Origin: Gnetum montanum
Taxonomy: Eukaryota > Streptophyta > Gnetopsida > Gnetales > Gnetaceae
Direction: 5' to 3'
Length of the DNA stretch: 64,000 nt
NCBI GenBank assembly: GCA_015680685.1
Contig: MNCI01005250.1
Span: forward strand, 129,962 to 193,961
Shown: piece after piece, positions 54,614 to 64,000 of the stretch
Numbering within the stretch: position 1 is the stretch's first letter
How the letters are laid out: the number at the start of each line of letters is the position of its first letter
Translations under genes and position numbers: made by a program
Notes under the pieces: generated by a model
Told to the model about the DNA's origin: nothing
What the model saw: the letters and a program-made list of their open reading frames with translations, nothing else
Database searches by the model: none

Positions 54614-57502
54614 GAATTCCTTTTACACGACCACAACCGCCATGGTCCCTGCTGATTTGGGTGCCACATCTGTGAACCCTATCGCGGTCACTAGACCAGC
54701 TCTTGGCGCAGCAGGATCTCAAGGACCATCGCGCCGGTCATTGAGACTTCAGGGAAAGAACCCATCTTCACGGTCATAACCCCTGAAGAATACAACTTTA
54801 TCTGTGTTAAGATCCAGGCGAAGCTGGCTCTCAGCCGGGCCGAAGTCAAAGCAAAACGAAACTTTGAGGTGATCCACCGAGGGGGCCATGATTTCAAACC
54901 AACAGCTTACGACATTATTCCCTTGACCGAACATCAACATGAACTTATCACACAGTTGGTCATGGCCAAGAGCCAGGCTACACAGGCTATGGTGGAACCC
55001 CAGGATGGGGAGGAAGAAGATGATGAGTTTGCGGCCCAGTCCGAACACTCATTCCACACTTTGAGCCCCCATACTTACGTTAATCCATCATTCCCGCTCA
55101 ATGGAGAGGCCGCCTCTCTTAACCAAGCCATGACCACACAGATGCACATCCTTGTTCTTCCGCAGGCCACCGCGCAGCCGTCTGGGCTGCAAGTACAAAT
55201 ACCTCATAATAACGTGTGGGCGGTTTCGTCACCGCGAGTACTTAGCATCCCAGTGGTGGTCCAGGCGACCACCGCGTCCCATTTCATCCCTCAGATACAA
55301 CCTCACAACATATCCACAATGCGCCCGGCGCAGACCTTCTCGCTTCTGCCCTCTCCAACTCAACAGATTACCGCAACCGTTCAGCCACAAACTTACGACC
55401 AACAGCCTGCCGCAAGTCAGTGGGCCAACCCGGCGGTGCAACATACCCAGTCTGTGGTGTATGGCGTGCAACCCTCGGTTGCACCCGCAACGCATGTTTC
55501 ACAGGTGGTCTCGCAGTATCCTTATCCTTATCTCGCGTAGCAGGCGGCAGCTAACCCCTCTTCGTAAACCAGTGGGTGGTGGTCTTCACAGGCTCCCCTG
55601 CTTGTTGGGATCCCTGCCCCACCAGCTGCCAGCCAACCTCTTCCTTCGTTTCCATTTCCTGGCGCTGCCCTCCCAGTCCAACCTCCTATGCCTTCTGCAC
55701 AGACACCTCCATCAACAGGTCTGGACCAGGCCTTCCGGCTTATACAGGCTCTCACCGAGGAGGTTCGACGCCTCAAAGCCGTCGGTTCTGATACCATTCA
55801 GATCATGGACTTTTATCAGGATGATCCGATTAGTCCAGCGGTCCCTATGCTGTCATTGCCGCCAGGGATGTCTCTACCTTATTTTACCAAGTATAATGGG
55901 GAGGGAGATCCCAATGCTCACTTGGTCACATTTAGGTCCGAGTCCTTGCTGTTGCAACAGTGGCCACACACGATCATCCGAGTCTTTACAATGTCTTTAA
56001 CAGGTAAAGCTTTAGATTGGTACCGAGCCCTCCCACGCTCTTCCATCTCAACCTTGGAAGAGCTGCTGACCCAATTTGTGACCCGCTTCAAATACAACTT
56101 GAAACTGGAAGTCACATTGGATCAGCTCATGGGGGTGAAACAAGACCCACTCGAGCCCGTCCAAAAGTTCATACAGCGCTGGAATGCTACTTTGAATGAG
56201 ATCCGCGAGCCGATCGTGGACTCACATCTGCTGGCTATATTCAAAGGAGCAGTCAACGACTTTATTAAGTCAAAGCTGTATTATCTTTCCCCCAACTCCC
56301 TACACCAAGCCTTCGCTCAAATTAGAAGCATCCAAGATGCTGTGGAGGCCAGCAAAGACCTGGCGTATGTTGCCTACAGGAACGCACACAACAAGAACAA
56401 AGACAAAGGTAAAGTAGCGACGACGACAGTAGCTGCGATGACTGAGGGTACAAAGACTAAGAACAAGAAGGCACCCACGACGCCTCCTGAGACCACGGTT
56501 GGTGCCGGCACCAGCCAAGACACAACTGCCCCTGAAGGGCCCCCTCAGCCAAAGCCAAACTTTGAGCGTAAGGATCGTTCAAAATACACGGCCTTGCCTG
56601 TAAAACATTCCGAACTGTTGAAACAACTGTTAGGGGCAGGGCACATTCAACCTAAGAAGGTGTCCGAGGAAGCTTTGAAGCATCACAGACATCATTGTGA
56701 ACTGCTGAAGAATCCTTCTTTAGCCTTACCTAACGAACCACCAGTTCCGAGATCTTTCAGGCTAGACCATTTTTGTGACTACCACCAGCTGTGTGGTCAC
56801 GATATGGATTACTGCTGGGCATTGAAAGAAGACATTCAACGTATGCTGAATGATGGTTTACTCAAGTTAGAAAGCAATAACCCGACGCGTCCAGAAAACC
56901 AAACATTGCATGTATATAAAGACCCGTTGAACGCAAACGACAATCCTTATACAATCACTGTGGTGAGTACGGACAGTGAGAGGAGGGAACCGCCAAAACA
57001 GCCTTTTGTTTTGCGTGTGCCTACCAGCTCACAAAGGAGGCCAACCATTTCATTGGCAGCCAGTGGGGTCTCGAGGCCGCCCTTCATCATACGGGCACCT
57101 TCTCGGATACACCCTCAGTCATGCAGCGACAGTCAAGCCGCAGCCTCGTCCGCGCCCACGCTTAGGGTGCCCTTCATTATCAGGACGCCAAAACCACAGG
57201 CTGCTCCTCTCACGCAGGGGCAGCCCTCCAACCAAAAGAGTCAACCATCACCTCCCAAACGAAAGGGAGAGGACACATCAATTAACGCAACGAAAGACCA
57301 TTTTATGCTCGGCTTCCCTAAGCCTAGGCCCCTAGCCTCTACGCCTTCATCTCTACCTCAGAGGCAGGATAAAGGTGCAGAAACGCAACCCCCTTCTCTT
57401 GGCAAGAAGAAGAACAACCCCCCGACTGACACCGTTCCACCTCGGGAGATCTGTCTCCTGGGCCGCATGGAAGAGGACAAGGGGGATAAACAACCTAGCT
57501 GA
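54614..57502 (+). pseudogene. gag: gag of the Tat/Ogre-like element
   Basis: ATG 54614 opens 'MNSFYTTTAMVPADLGATS'. A frameshift near 54730 moves to the frame open at 54869-55540. That frame runs on through TAG 55538 and a TAA about ten codons later into the long open frame 55688-57502. The gag core spans about 55830-56360 ('SLPYFTKYNGEGDPNAHL', 'ALDWYRALP', 'LMGVKQDPLEPVQKFIQRW'). A Tat-type zinc motif is at about 56770-56830 (C-D-Y-H-Q-L-C-G-H-D-M-D-Y-C followed by LKEDIQRML). The C-terminal 200 residues are proline/serine-rich. The ORF is continuous with the protease except for TGA 57500. Confidence 0.85.
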
Positions 57503-58399
57503 GAGAAGGACCTCCTCGACGCATTTACACAAGACAAACAGGCTCTCAAGCAAAAGAACACAATGCTGAGCCTTTACGACCTGCTTATGACATCTCGGGA
57601 ACACCGTGAGGCTATGGTACGCATGCTGATGTCCATATCAGTGGATGGCAACTTACCAGTGGAAGAGGAAGCAATACATGCTGTCATGTTTCCTTCTGAA
57701 GCTGAGCAACCCAGGCCTACCTCGTTGACCTTCCATGATGAGTCTATTAAAGACGATCTGGAGAAAGGTCAGGTGACAACTGAACCTATGTTCATCACCA
57801 TCTGGGTCGGTCAACACCGGATCCGGAGAGTGCACGTAGACTATGGCATAGCTACCAACGTCATACCCTATTCCATCGTGGATAGGTTGGATCTGGTCGA
57901 CCAGATCACTCCCACGACGACGGCTTGCGTAAAATCGTTCAACGGGGCACGGGTTCAAGTCAAGGGGACGGTGCGTATTGAGTTTGTGGCGGGGGATCAG
58001 TTCCCAACAGAGGCCACTTTCTTAGTCGTCGAGGAGATGCCAGGGTTCAACCTGATCTTAGGGAGGTTGTGGTTAGCCCAGCTGAGGGCGGTTTCGTCAT
58101 CGATACACCAAGAGATACACCTGCCCTATGCTAGAGGGGAGGTTGTGATACGCGGTGATGAAATCACCCCCACGACCGTCAATAACATTGAAGAAGAACG
58201 GGGTTCGGAGATAGAAACAACTGATGATCAGACCCATCTCCAAATCCCTCAAGAAACCGACAGCAATGATGACGGTCTAGCTTGGGCCGACCTGCCATTT
58301 CCGGATGGCAGCGTAGAGGAGTCAAACCATAAGTCTCCTCGCCCTTACGCAACGCTCAACGTAAAGGCCATTAAGAGACAATTGCGTATTAATGGTTGA
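57503..58399 (+). pseudogene. Aspartic protease of the Tat/Ogre-like element
   Basis: In frame with gag after a single TGA. The catalytic loop reads VHVDYGIATNVIPYS (about 57832-57876), with D-Y-G in place of the usual D-S/T-G, so the active residue after Asp is altered. The distal hallmark is 'GFNLILGRLWLAQLRAVSSS' (about 58040-58100), followed by 'IHQEIHLPYARGEVVIRGDE'. The tail is acidic. The frame ends at TGA 58397-58399, where sense coding of this part of the element stops. Confidence 0.8.
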
Positions 58400-58559
58400 A
58401 TGATGGTCTTTGCGTACGTTATCATGTTTTGGCAAGTTATCACGGCTTGTACTTAGCCATTTCTTTTGTTTCATACATTTTCACGCTACATTCGCTTTCG
58501 GAGTTTACGCTTGTCATTTCTTATGCTATTCGATTTACTGTACTCATACTATTTATGCT

Positions 58560-58800
58560 TTCTATACCACCAGTTACGCCATGGCCCGCAATGGCCTTAA
58601 ACTAGTTACACAGAACTGTATACCATTATCATTTACGCGTATTACACCATGGCCTGCAACGGCCTTAAACTAGTTACACAGGATTGCGTATTAATACTAT
58701 TTACGCTTTCTATATCACGTAGTCGGCCCGCAATGGCCTTAAACTAGTCGCTAGTTTACGTAGAATCATATGATGGCCCGCGATGGCCTTAAACTAGCCA
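58560..58800 (+). repeat. Four imperfect repeats of ATGGCCCGCAATGGCC units
   Basis: Units at 58581, 58649, 58724 and 58773 share 'ggcccgcaatggccttaaac' plus 'tagtta'. Each core is itself near-palindromic (GGCC...GGCC). Spacers contain TTACGC or GCGTA motifs like those of the U3. The array lies just after the protease stop and beyond the 3' end of the antisense gene. Confidence 0.85.
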
Positions 58801-58992
58801 TTACATTCTATCATCATAACTTAGGTGAACTCCTTAATAATTACGTTCACGTTGTGCAGATAAAAGCATAAAAGTCAAAAAAGACAAAATAATTGACATT
58901 TAAAACATCCACCAGGTCTTCTAATGTGTCTTTTCAGTCATTCATAAAACAATACTTCACTCCACATCAATAAGATTATGCGTAAATCACAA

Positions 58993-61900
58993 TTACGCAT
59001 TCCCTCTACTGCCACTGTCACCAGTATCTCTTAAGTCCGGATCCAGCCCTAATGGATCGTCCTCCAGTGGGCCGTCGTTTCTGGGAATTACTCTTTCATG
59101 AAGAATTTCCTCTTCATGAGGTCCTCGTTCCAGCCCCGGCTCCACGGGAGGACGCTCTTCATCGCTATGTTCTTCCTCTTCCTCTGCTTCTGCTTCTTCC
59201 TCTACATTTGCTGCTTCCTCTATTGACTCCTCAGCTGGCTCGCCTTCTCTATCCTCTTCTGGTACCTAGATACAAAAGAAGAAAACATATTAGCAAGGCA
59301 AGCCTTGACAAAACAATCAGAGAATTTAGATTTAGTCATGCAGAAACTCACTTGTGATGGCCCTGCTTCCGCAGCAAAGGGAAGCTTGTCCAGGCCAGCC
59401 CACAGGCGCTTTATAATCTCTTCCTCCATTAGATCTGGCCACACATCCTCTCCCAAGGTAGCTCCAGCCTTCACTTTCCCTTTTTCCACGCTAGTCCAGT
59501 GAGGCGGATCAGGGAAGAATGTAGGGACTGTTCTCTGGCCCCCAGGGAGAGTCATCTTCCTTTTCGGAGATGCAATTACAGGCACCTGCTCTTCAAACTT
59601 CTGGAAGGCTTCGGAAGCTCCGATGACGTCTAGGAAAACTTCCAGAGACCAAGCCTTGACGGCAGGATCGTGATAAAGTTTGCGATAAGCGATGCTTTCT
59701 CGCTTATACAGATGTTTGTGGTCCTTTTCCTTCTGCCCCCACTCTTGCACGCTTGCACAATAGTCCCTCCAATCCTGGCTTTTCTGAGCTAGGAGCTCTA
59801 TCTGCATCTGCTGCTCTACCAACGCCCGACTGGTCTGTACGCTGTTTTTGATGGCGGTCCAATAACGGGAGTAGTCGACAATAGCGGTATGCCAATCTTC
59901 ATCCCCTGTCGCTCGTGCCTGTAGGAAGTCGCACCGTGATCTTAGGTCTCCGACCTCTTTGGTCAGAGACTCAACCCTCTATTCTGCTCTCTGCAGCCGT
60001 TTCCAGAGGCTCTCATTGATGCCTTTACTCTCCCATAAGGAGCGTGTTGAGCGTAACGCACATTTATGCATTTCCTCATAAATGTGGCGTGGCACGGCCA
60101 CCCCATCAGATGAAGGCTCCACTGTGTCCAAATCGATGGGCTCCGTGGGATCCCATCGGAGGCGAGCTCCTAACAAAAACAATCATCAATATTGGTGACA
60201 CATTACCACTATGTAATATCACAACCTTACTACAACCATAACGTACCAGCTCCAGGTTCAACGTGCTCTAGGCGCTCGATCATGTCATTGACAACGCCTT
60301 CCATGAAGGTAAATTTGTCAGGGAAGTCTCTCCACGCTGTGCTCACAGCGATAGATGTGGATACATCCTCTTCTCCTATAGCGTAATCCAGTTAGAAAAT
60401 TCATCTATTAACAGAATCCTGCAAACTTGCTAACACACTCATTACCTCTACCAGTGACAGTGGCGACTTCGCCAACATTTTCCGCCTCCTTTTCCTCTTC
60501 ACGCATTTGAGTCTGTGCATCGCTGGTTCCAGTGGCTGGGGCCTCCTCATGCACCAGGTTCTGTGCGCGGCTCCCGCTAACAGCTGGGGCCTCTTCCTCC
60601 AAAATTGAGGCCCCTTCCCCACGACTTAGTACTACTGCCCCTGTCTTAGGGGTCAGCTCCTCTGCAATTTTCACTGGTCATATCACAATACCTTAGTATA
60701 TCATTCCAAACCATCTAAATGAACATTGCGTAATACAGTTCCTTGACGCTTACCAGGCGAAGGCTTACTCCGCTGAACTTTGATCACCACAGTTCAGCCT
60801 GCGCCGCTCCCAGGCTCGGCAGAAGCCTCGGTTATACGAAGCCTCTTACTCTGAGCTACAGGTTCCACGATTTCCTCCGCCAGACGTTTCCCCCGTGAGG
60901 CATCGCCAGTGTAAGTAGGCATTATCCCACCTATACTGTCGGGACCTCGCAACCGAGACGTCGCCAACCCCTTGGTCGTTATAGACAGTGACTCCCTGAT
61001 CCCTTCCGGCGGATCCTGCCCATGGGTAGTGCTGAGGATATGGGTAATCTAGGGTTTGGACAGCTGATCTCGGTCTTGCTGTACCCAGACCCCATTCCTT
61101 TGGACGACCAGAAACTCAGCAAATCGTCGAAGGCAAGCTATGAAGAAGGCGTAATGCACATTAAAACGAGACTCAAGCTTCTTGCGAAGCTTGATCATCT
61201 CGTTGCGCAGCCCCTTAGCAAAATAGCTTGCCCAATTGAACTGGGTCCCCTCTTCCAGAACCTCTCGCATAATACGGGTCTATTCTATAGAAAAGAACTT
61301 CCCTTGCGAGAGAGTTTTGGGGAAGGTCCGGGCCCGGAAAAGGGGATAAATTGTCTTGGCAACACCCATCCGGAATCTTTTGCCAGGAAACCCTTTAGCC
61401 TCCTTCGGGACCCTTACCCACTCCTCTAGCCACTTCTAGAAGTCGAGGCTCCTCTTCGCCTTCTCACTTACGGGAAGGCCGTTCAAAGGGACGCCAAATA
61501 GGTCTGCAAAGAGCTAGCGTCAATGTTAAAGCTTACACGTACCTGATGTACGTGCGTGCAAAAATGCTCTGCCTTTTCGTTGAAAGAGTTGACCAAGGTC
61601 AGCATTTCACTGGCGAGGACATCAGGAGTTGCAGCTAAAAACAGATGCATTAGACCCGCTGCTCGGATCTTGGTGGTCACCGCAACTGGGGCCGCCGAGT
61701 GGCCGAGCTAGCGCTGTGCGTCCTTGATGTCACCGTAGCGGAAGAGGATGGTGCTCGCCTTGCGGCCAGAAATCGTAAGGGTAATCTCCCGGGATTCCCT
61801 AACTGAACAGCGTAAAACACAAGTCAAACTAAAACACTATTACGCAACGCTCACAATTTACGACTATACTACGCAATAATTGACTATACAACAACCTTAC

Positions 61901-63125
61901 CAAGTCTAAATGGAAAGGGGAATGGCGGAAGGTTCCTCTGCACGTCCTCAACGGTAAGGGGCGGATTTAAGGTCCAGTCATCGTGCAGCCACCCGAGTAT
62001 CTGGCAATTCTCAAAAGCCTTAGCATAGCGGGTGGGGTACTCACGCATGTCGAAGCCAATCTGCCCTATAACACCACCGTGCACGTTGCTAGTTGAAGTA
62101 AATGCCATTATTGCCAATTCGGCCCATGATAACGTATCTCCATTTCCAACTAACCTATTGTCATGAATAAAAAACCTGTACCATACCACATAGGCTTATC
62201 TTACATTTTCCACATAGGCTTATCTTATACTTCACATCGATGACAGACATATAACAAAAAAAATACAATTAACAAAATTTGCTTACCCGCCTGCGTAGTA
62301 CACTGTGCCTTGTGGGTTCTGGAAATAGGTCGAAGCATGCCGAGCCACGAACAGCGTGTTATATGCATGATAACAACTAAACTGAGCCATTTCCCAGATC
62401 TAGTTTAAGCACCTCAAGCCTTGGGCGCTAAGTTCGCGGTCCTCGGGACTACCCGTATCGATGGCCCCGTCTGTCAAGAAGGCCAGAATCCCTTGTGCAG
62501 AACCCACTAGCAGGTGCTCTAAAATGGCACCGGCGATATTGCCGGACAAATTAGACCATACAATGACACTGTAGTTGCGCAGTAACAACTGCAGAAACTC
62601 TAGCGCACCCCGTCGAAACCATATGGCCTTCCCTTGCAACCGCGTTTGCGGGGGAGGGACATTAGGAACGATAGGGTTTATACAACACAAAACCCCGACA
62701 ATATCCAAGACAATCAGAATAGGCTTTAGTGTAATGTTGTATAGAAAACCCGAAACATAAATTAACGTCTAGATTTCCATTTGTATCGTTAATACAAAAA
62801 ACCTACAAACTACGCCTAATTATCCAGGCCAAAATCGCCCAAACCCTTCCAACAATGCAAGGTTCGTCCCTGACAATGGCGGTAGACGCAATCCCATCAA
62901 ACCCTCACATTAACCCGAGGTCCATAATTTGCAATCCACATTAATGCAAAAGATACTACAAAAAATAGACATTAAAACAAACATAAGCATGTAAGGAATG
63001 ACTTACCGGTTCAAAGGCGTGGGATCACGAACATTGACCACCGCCTGCGAAACGTGCTCCATATTTTCTTGCACCTCATCGATTTTGGCCAATTTTGCAT
63101 TCTTCCTTTTGATTTTTGGTGCCAT
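58993..63125 (-). pseudogene. Antisense multi-exon gene inside the Tat/Ogre-like element (decayed)
   Basis: Minus-strand exons: 63125-63007 (MAPKIKRKNAKLAK, basic start), an uncertain stretch, 62768-62287, 62175-61901, 61802-60754, 60673-60446, 60375-60247, 60169-59352 and 59265-58993. The last seven join by six GT-AG introns of 70-111 bp with consistent phases. Parts in order: an FCP1/NIF-like segment ('PILIVLDIVGVLC', 'FRRGALEFLQLLL', 'YSVIVWSN'); a part resembling the plant transposon protein family ('EGTQFNWASYFAKGLRNEMI'); a Glu-rich variable part; a charged helical part ('IELLAQKSQDWRDYCASVQE'); and an acidic tail ending in TAA 58993. Seven in-frame stops in the exons from 62768 on (six TAG, one TGA) and a frameshift near 61515 show decay. 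Exon 1 to the NIF exon does not join in phase, so an exon may be missed there. Confidence 0.75.
62287..62768 (-). pseudogene. FCP1/NIF-like phosphatase segment of the antisense gene
   Basis: The order I-V-L-D-I-V-G-V-L-C, then KAIWFRRGALEFLQ, then YSVIVWSNLSGNIAGAILEH parallels plant NLI-interacting-factor (FCP1-like HAD) domains: motif I D-x-D/N-G, the R-P-G-x-x-E-F-L helix and motif II V-W-S. The second motif-I acidic residue is V here, so catalysis is doubtful. One in-frame TAG follows (just after 'GLRCLN'). The resemblance is from memory of the family and needs a profile search. Confidence 0.5.
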
Positions 63126-63540
63126 TGTAACAGCTTCAGAATTTTTCACCGTTTAGCACTTGCAAATCTTTGCAAAACCACACGCTCTAATCCTCTGCTC
63201 TTTCTTCTCTCGCTTAGCAACAGTTACAAATTCGAATTCACAATAGCCAACAGCTCGTCCTCATCAAAAACCACTTACTTATATGCGAGGATCACTGACT
63301 TGATATCCGATTTCAGCAGGACTTTCCTAAAATGGAACCTGAAAATCAAGATATTAATGCGGCTGATATCGCATGCTCCCCTGTCCGAAATGACGTTAAA
63401 CTATCACATCTTATCGCCTCGTAATCGAGTAGCATTGATTACAGCCTGTTTACAATTTCGAACTTCAATTAACTTTCCACGTTTGACAACACTATGTCAT
63501 CTTTCTCTTAATCATTTATGCACTTTGCGGTTTTGCAGGA
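63126..63540 (-). promoter_or_regulatory. Upstream region of the antisense gene and end of the intron-like gap of sense pol
   Basis: Minus strand: a TATA-like GCATATAAGTAA is at about 63286-63275, 150 bases before ATG 63125. Plus strand: TTTGCGGTTTTGCAG at 63525-63539 is a good splice acceptor leading into the pol ORF. The plus-strand open frame 63054-63578 has no known domain and is probably a shadow. Confidence 0.45.
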
Positions 63541-63550
63541 TAGACGGCAA

Positions 63551-64000
63551 ATGGACGCAACATTTTCAGCACCTTTAACTTTGACAGGCCCATACAGGAA
63601 GGTAGTTAGGTAATTCGACTCCACGCTAGTAGACATTACCCCCCCTTTAGAAGACGTGACCATAGCCGCATCGGAGACGTCCGCAGAATGGCCAGAACAA
63701 TCGACGCGCACGCTAGACTTGGAGGCTGGGGACATAACCGAAGACCCCCTCAATGAGGTCTCTATCGTTACACATAGGGGCGAAGCCAAAATGCTTAAAG
63801 TCAGTTCTTTATTAGACCAGAAAACACATGATTCCATAAAGCAGGTCCTGCAAGACAACATTGCCGTCTTTGCATGGTCATACGAGGATATGCCTGGACT
63901 AGATCCCAGGCTAATCCAGCATAACATCATCTTAGACCGGCAGATTAAAGCAGTTAGGCAAAAGGTACGGAAAATCAAGCCAGAGATCGCGCTAGCCATG
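63551..64000 (+). pseudogene. pol: pol (start of reverse transcriptase) of the Tat/Ogre-like element
   Basis: ATG 63551 opens 'MDATFSAPLTLTGPYRKVV' twelve bases after an acceptor-like TTTTGCAG. A TAA interrupts it about 20 codons later, then the frame is open to the window edge. It contains the pre-RT segment 'NIAVFAWSYEDMPGLDPRLI' (about 63860-63920) and 'AVRQKVRKIKPEIALAM' at the edge, typical of Tat-lineage elements just before the RT core. Confidence 0.82.

Larger units (their letters stand above)
52761..64000 (+). mobile_element. Tat/Ogre-like Ty3/gypsy element, 5' LTR to start of RT, with an antisense spliced gene
   Basis: Order: LTR 52761-54365 (TGTCAAAG to CGTTACA), primer site candidate at 54372, gag-protease ORF 54614-58399, a 5.1-kb interval with a minus-strand multi-exon gene (58993-63125), then the pol ORF from 63551 to the window end. 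TSD half GGAAA is at 52756-52760. The zinc-knuckle type, protease-to-RT layout and intron-like gap match the Tat/Ogre lineage. The 3' half and 3' LTR lie outside the window. Confidence 0.85.

Noticed and set aside
55152-56000. 282-codon Arg/Leu-rich plus-strand ORF
   Set aside because: Out-of-frame shadow of the gag ORF, which carries the recognised domains in another frame.
59052-59357. Plus-strand ORF rich in Leu and Pro
   Set aside because: It is the complement of the acidic last exon and an intron of the antisense gene.
61022-61429. 135-codon plus-strand ORF
   Set aside because: Shadow of the large antisense exon 61802-60754, whose own frame shows family-like segments.

Overview
This window looks like a stretch of a large, repeat-rich plant nuclear genome, most likely a conifer or other gymnosperm. 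It is AT-rich and holds only two intact spliced host genes, separated by nested LTR retrotransposons, LINEs, tRNA-derived SINEs and a Penelope-like retroelement (a class reported from conifers). The taxonomic call is inference; no organism-specific marker was found.

Layout. 1-2033: 3' end of an Athila-like Ty3/gypsy element with its 3' LTR. About 2076-4638 and 14155-16045: one decayed Ty1/copia element, split by a complete Athila-like element (4639-14154, TSD CCTAG) and also carrying a solo LTR and a SINE. 16046-18600: intergenic, with a LINE scrap and a SINE. 18706-22369 (-): intact three-exon PARP6/8-type ADP-ribosyltransferase gene. 22600-24900: intergenic. 24930-27490: Penelope-like element whose 3' GIY-YIG-like part is repeated three times in tandem. 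28451-29228: another LTR. 29676-38243: complete Athila-type element (TSD TGATG) that lacks pol but keeps gag and a downstream coiled-coil ORF. 38330-39470: LINE 3' end split by a minus-strand solo LTR. 42190-44095: RTE-type LINE. 44959-47128 (-): intact six-exon prefoldin subunit 3 gene. 47790-48935: SINE cluster. 50040-51463 (-) and 51464-52760 (+): two more Athila-type elements, one inserted in the other. 52761 to the window end: a Tat/Ogre-like element.

The most unusual object is in this last element. After an LTR, a primer-binding-site candidate and a gag-protease ORF, the sense coding stops at 58399. The reverse-transcriptase ORF begins only at about 63551, just after a good splice acceptor. 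The 5.1 kb between them carries a multi-exon gene on the opposite strand (58993-63125). Its six short GT-AG introns have matching phases. It has an N-terminal basic MAPK start, an FCP1/NIF-like segment, a segment resembling the 'putative plant transposon protein' family, coiled-coil-like stretches and a very acidic tail. Its interruptions are almost all TAG, as expected from C-to-T decay of CAG codons.

Two unrelated retroelement groups carry CpG-rich palindromic arrays just upstream of the LTR TATA box: GATATCGCG-type in the Athila group and TTACGC/GCGTAA-type in the Tat/Ogre-like element. Copy number of the first differs between the two LTRs of the same element. All retroelement coding regions seen here are interrupted by stops or frameshifts, and they are described only as they stand.
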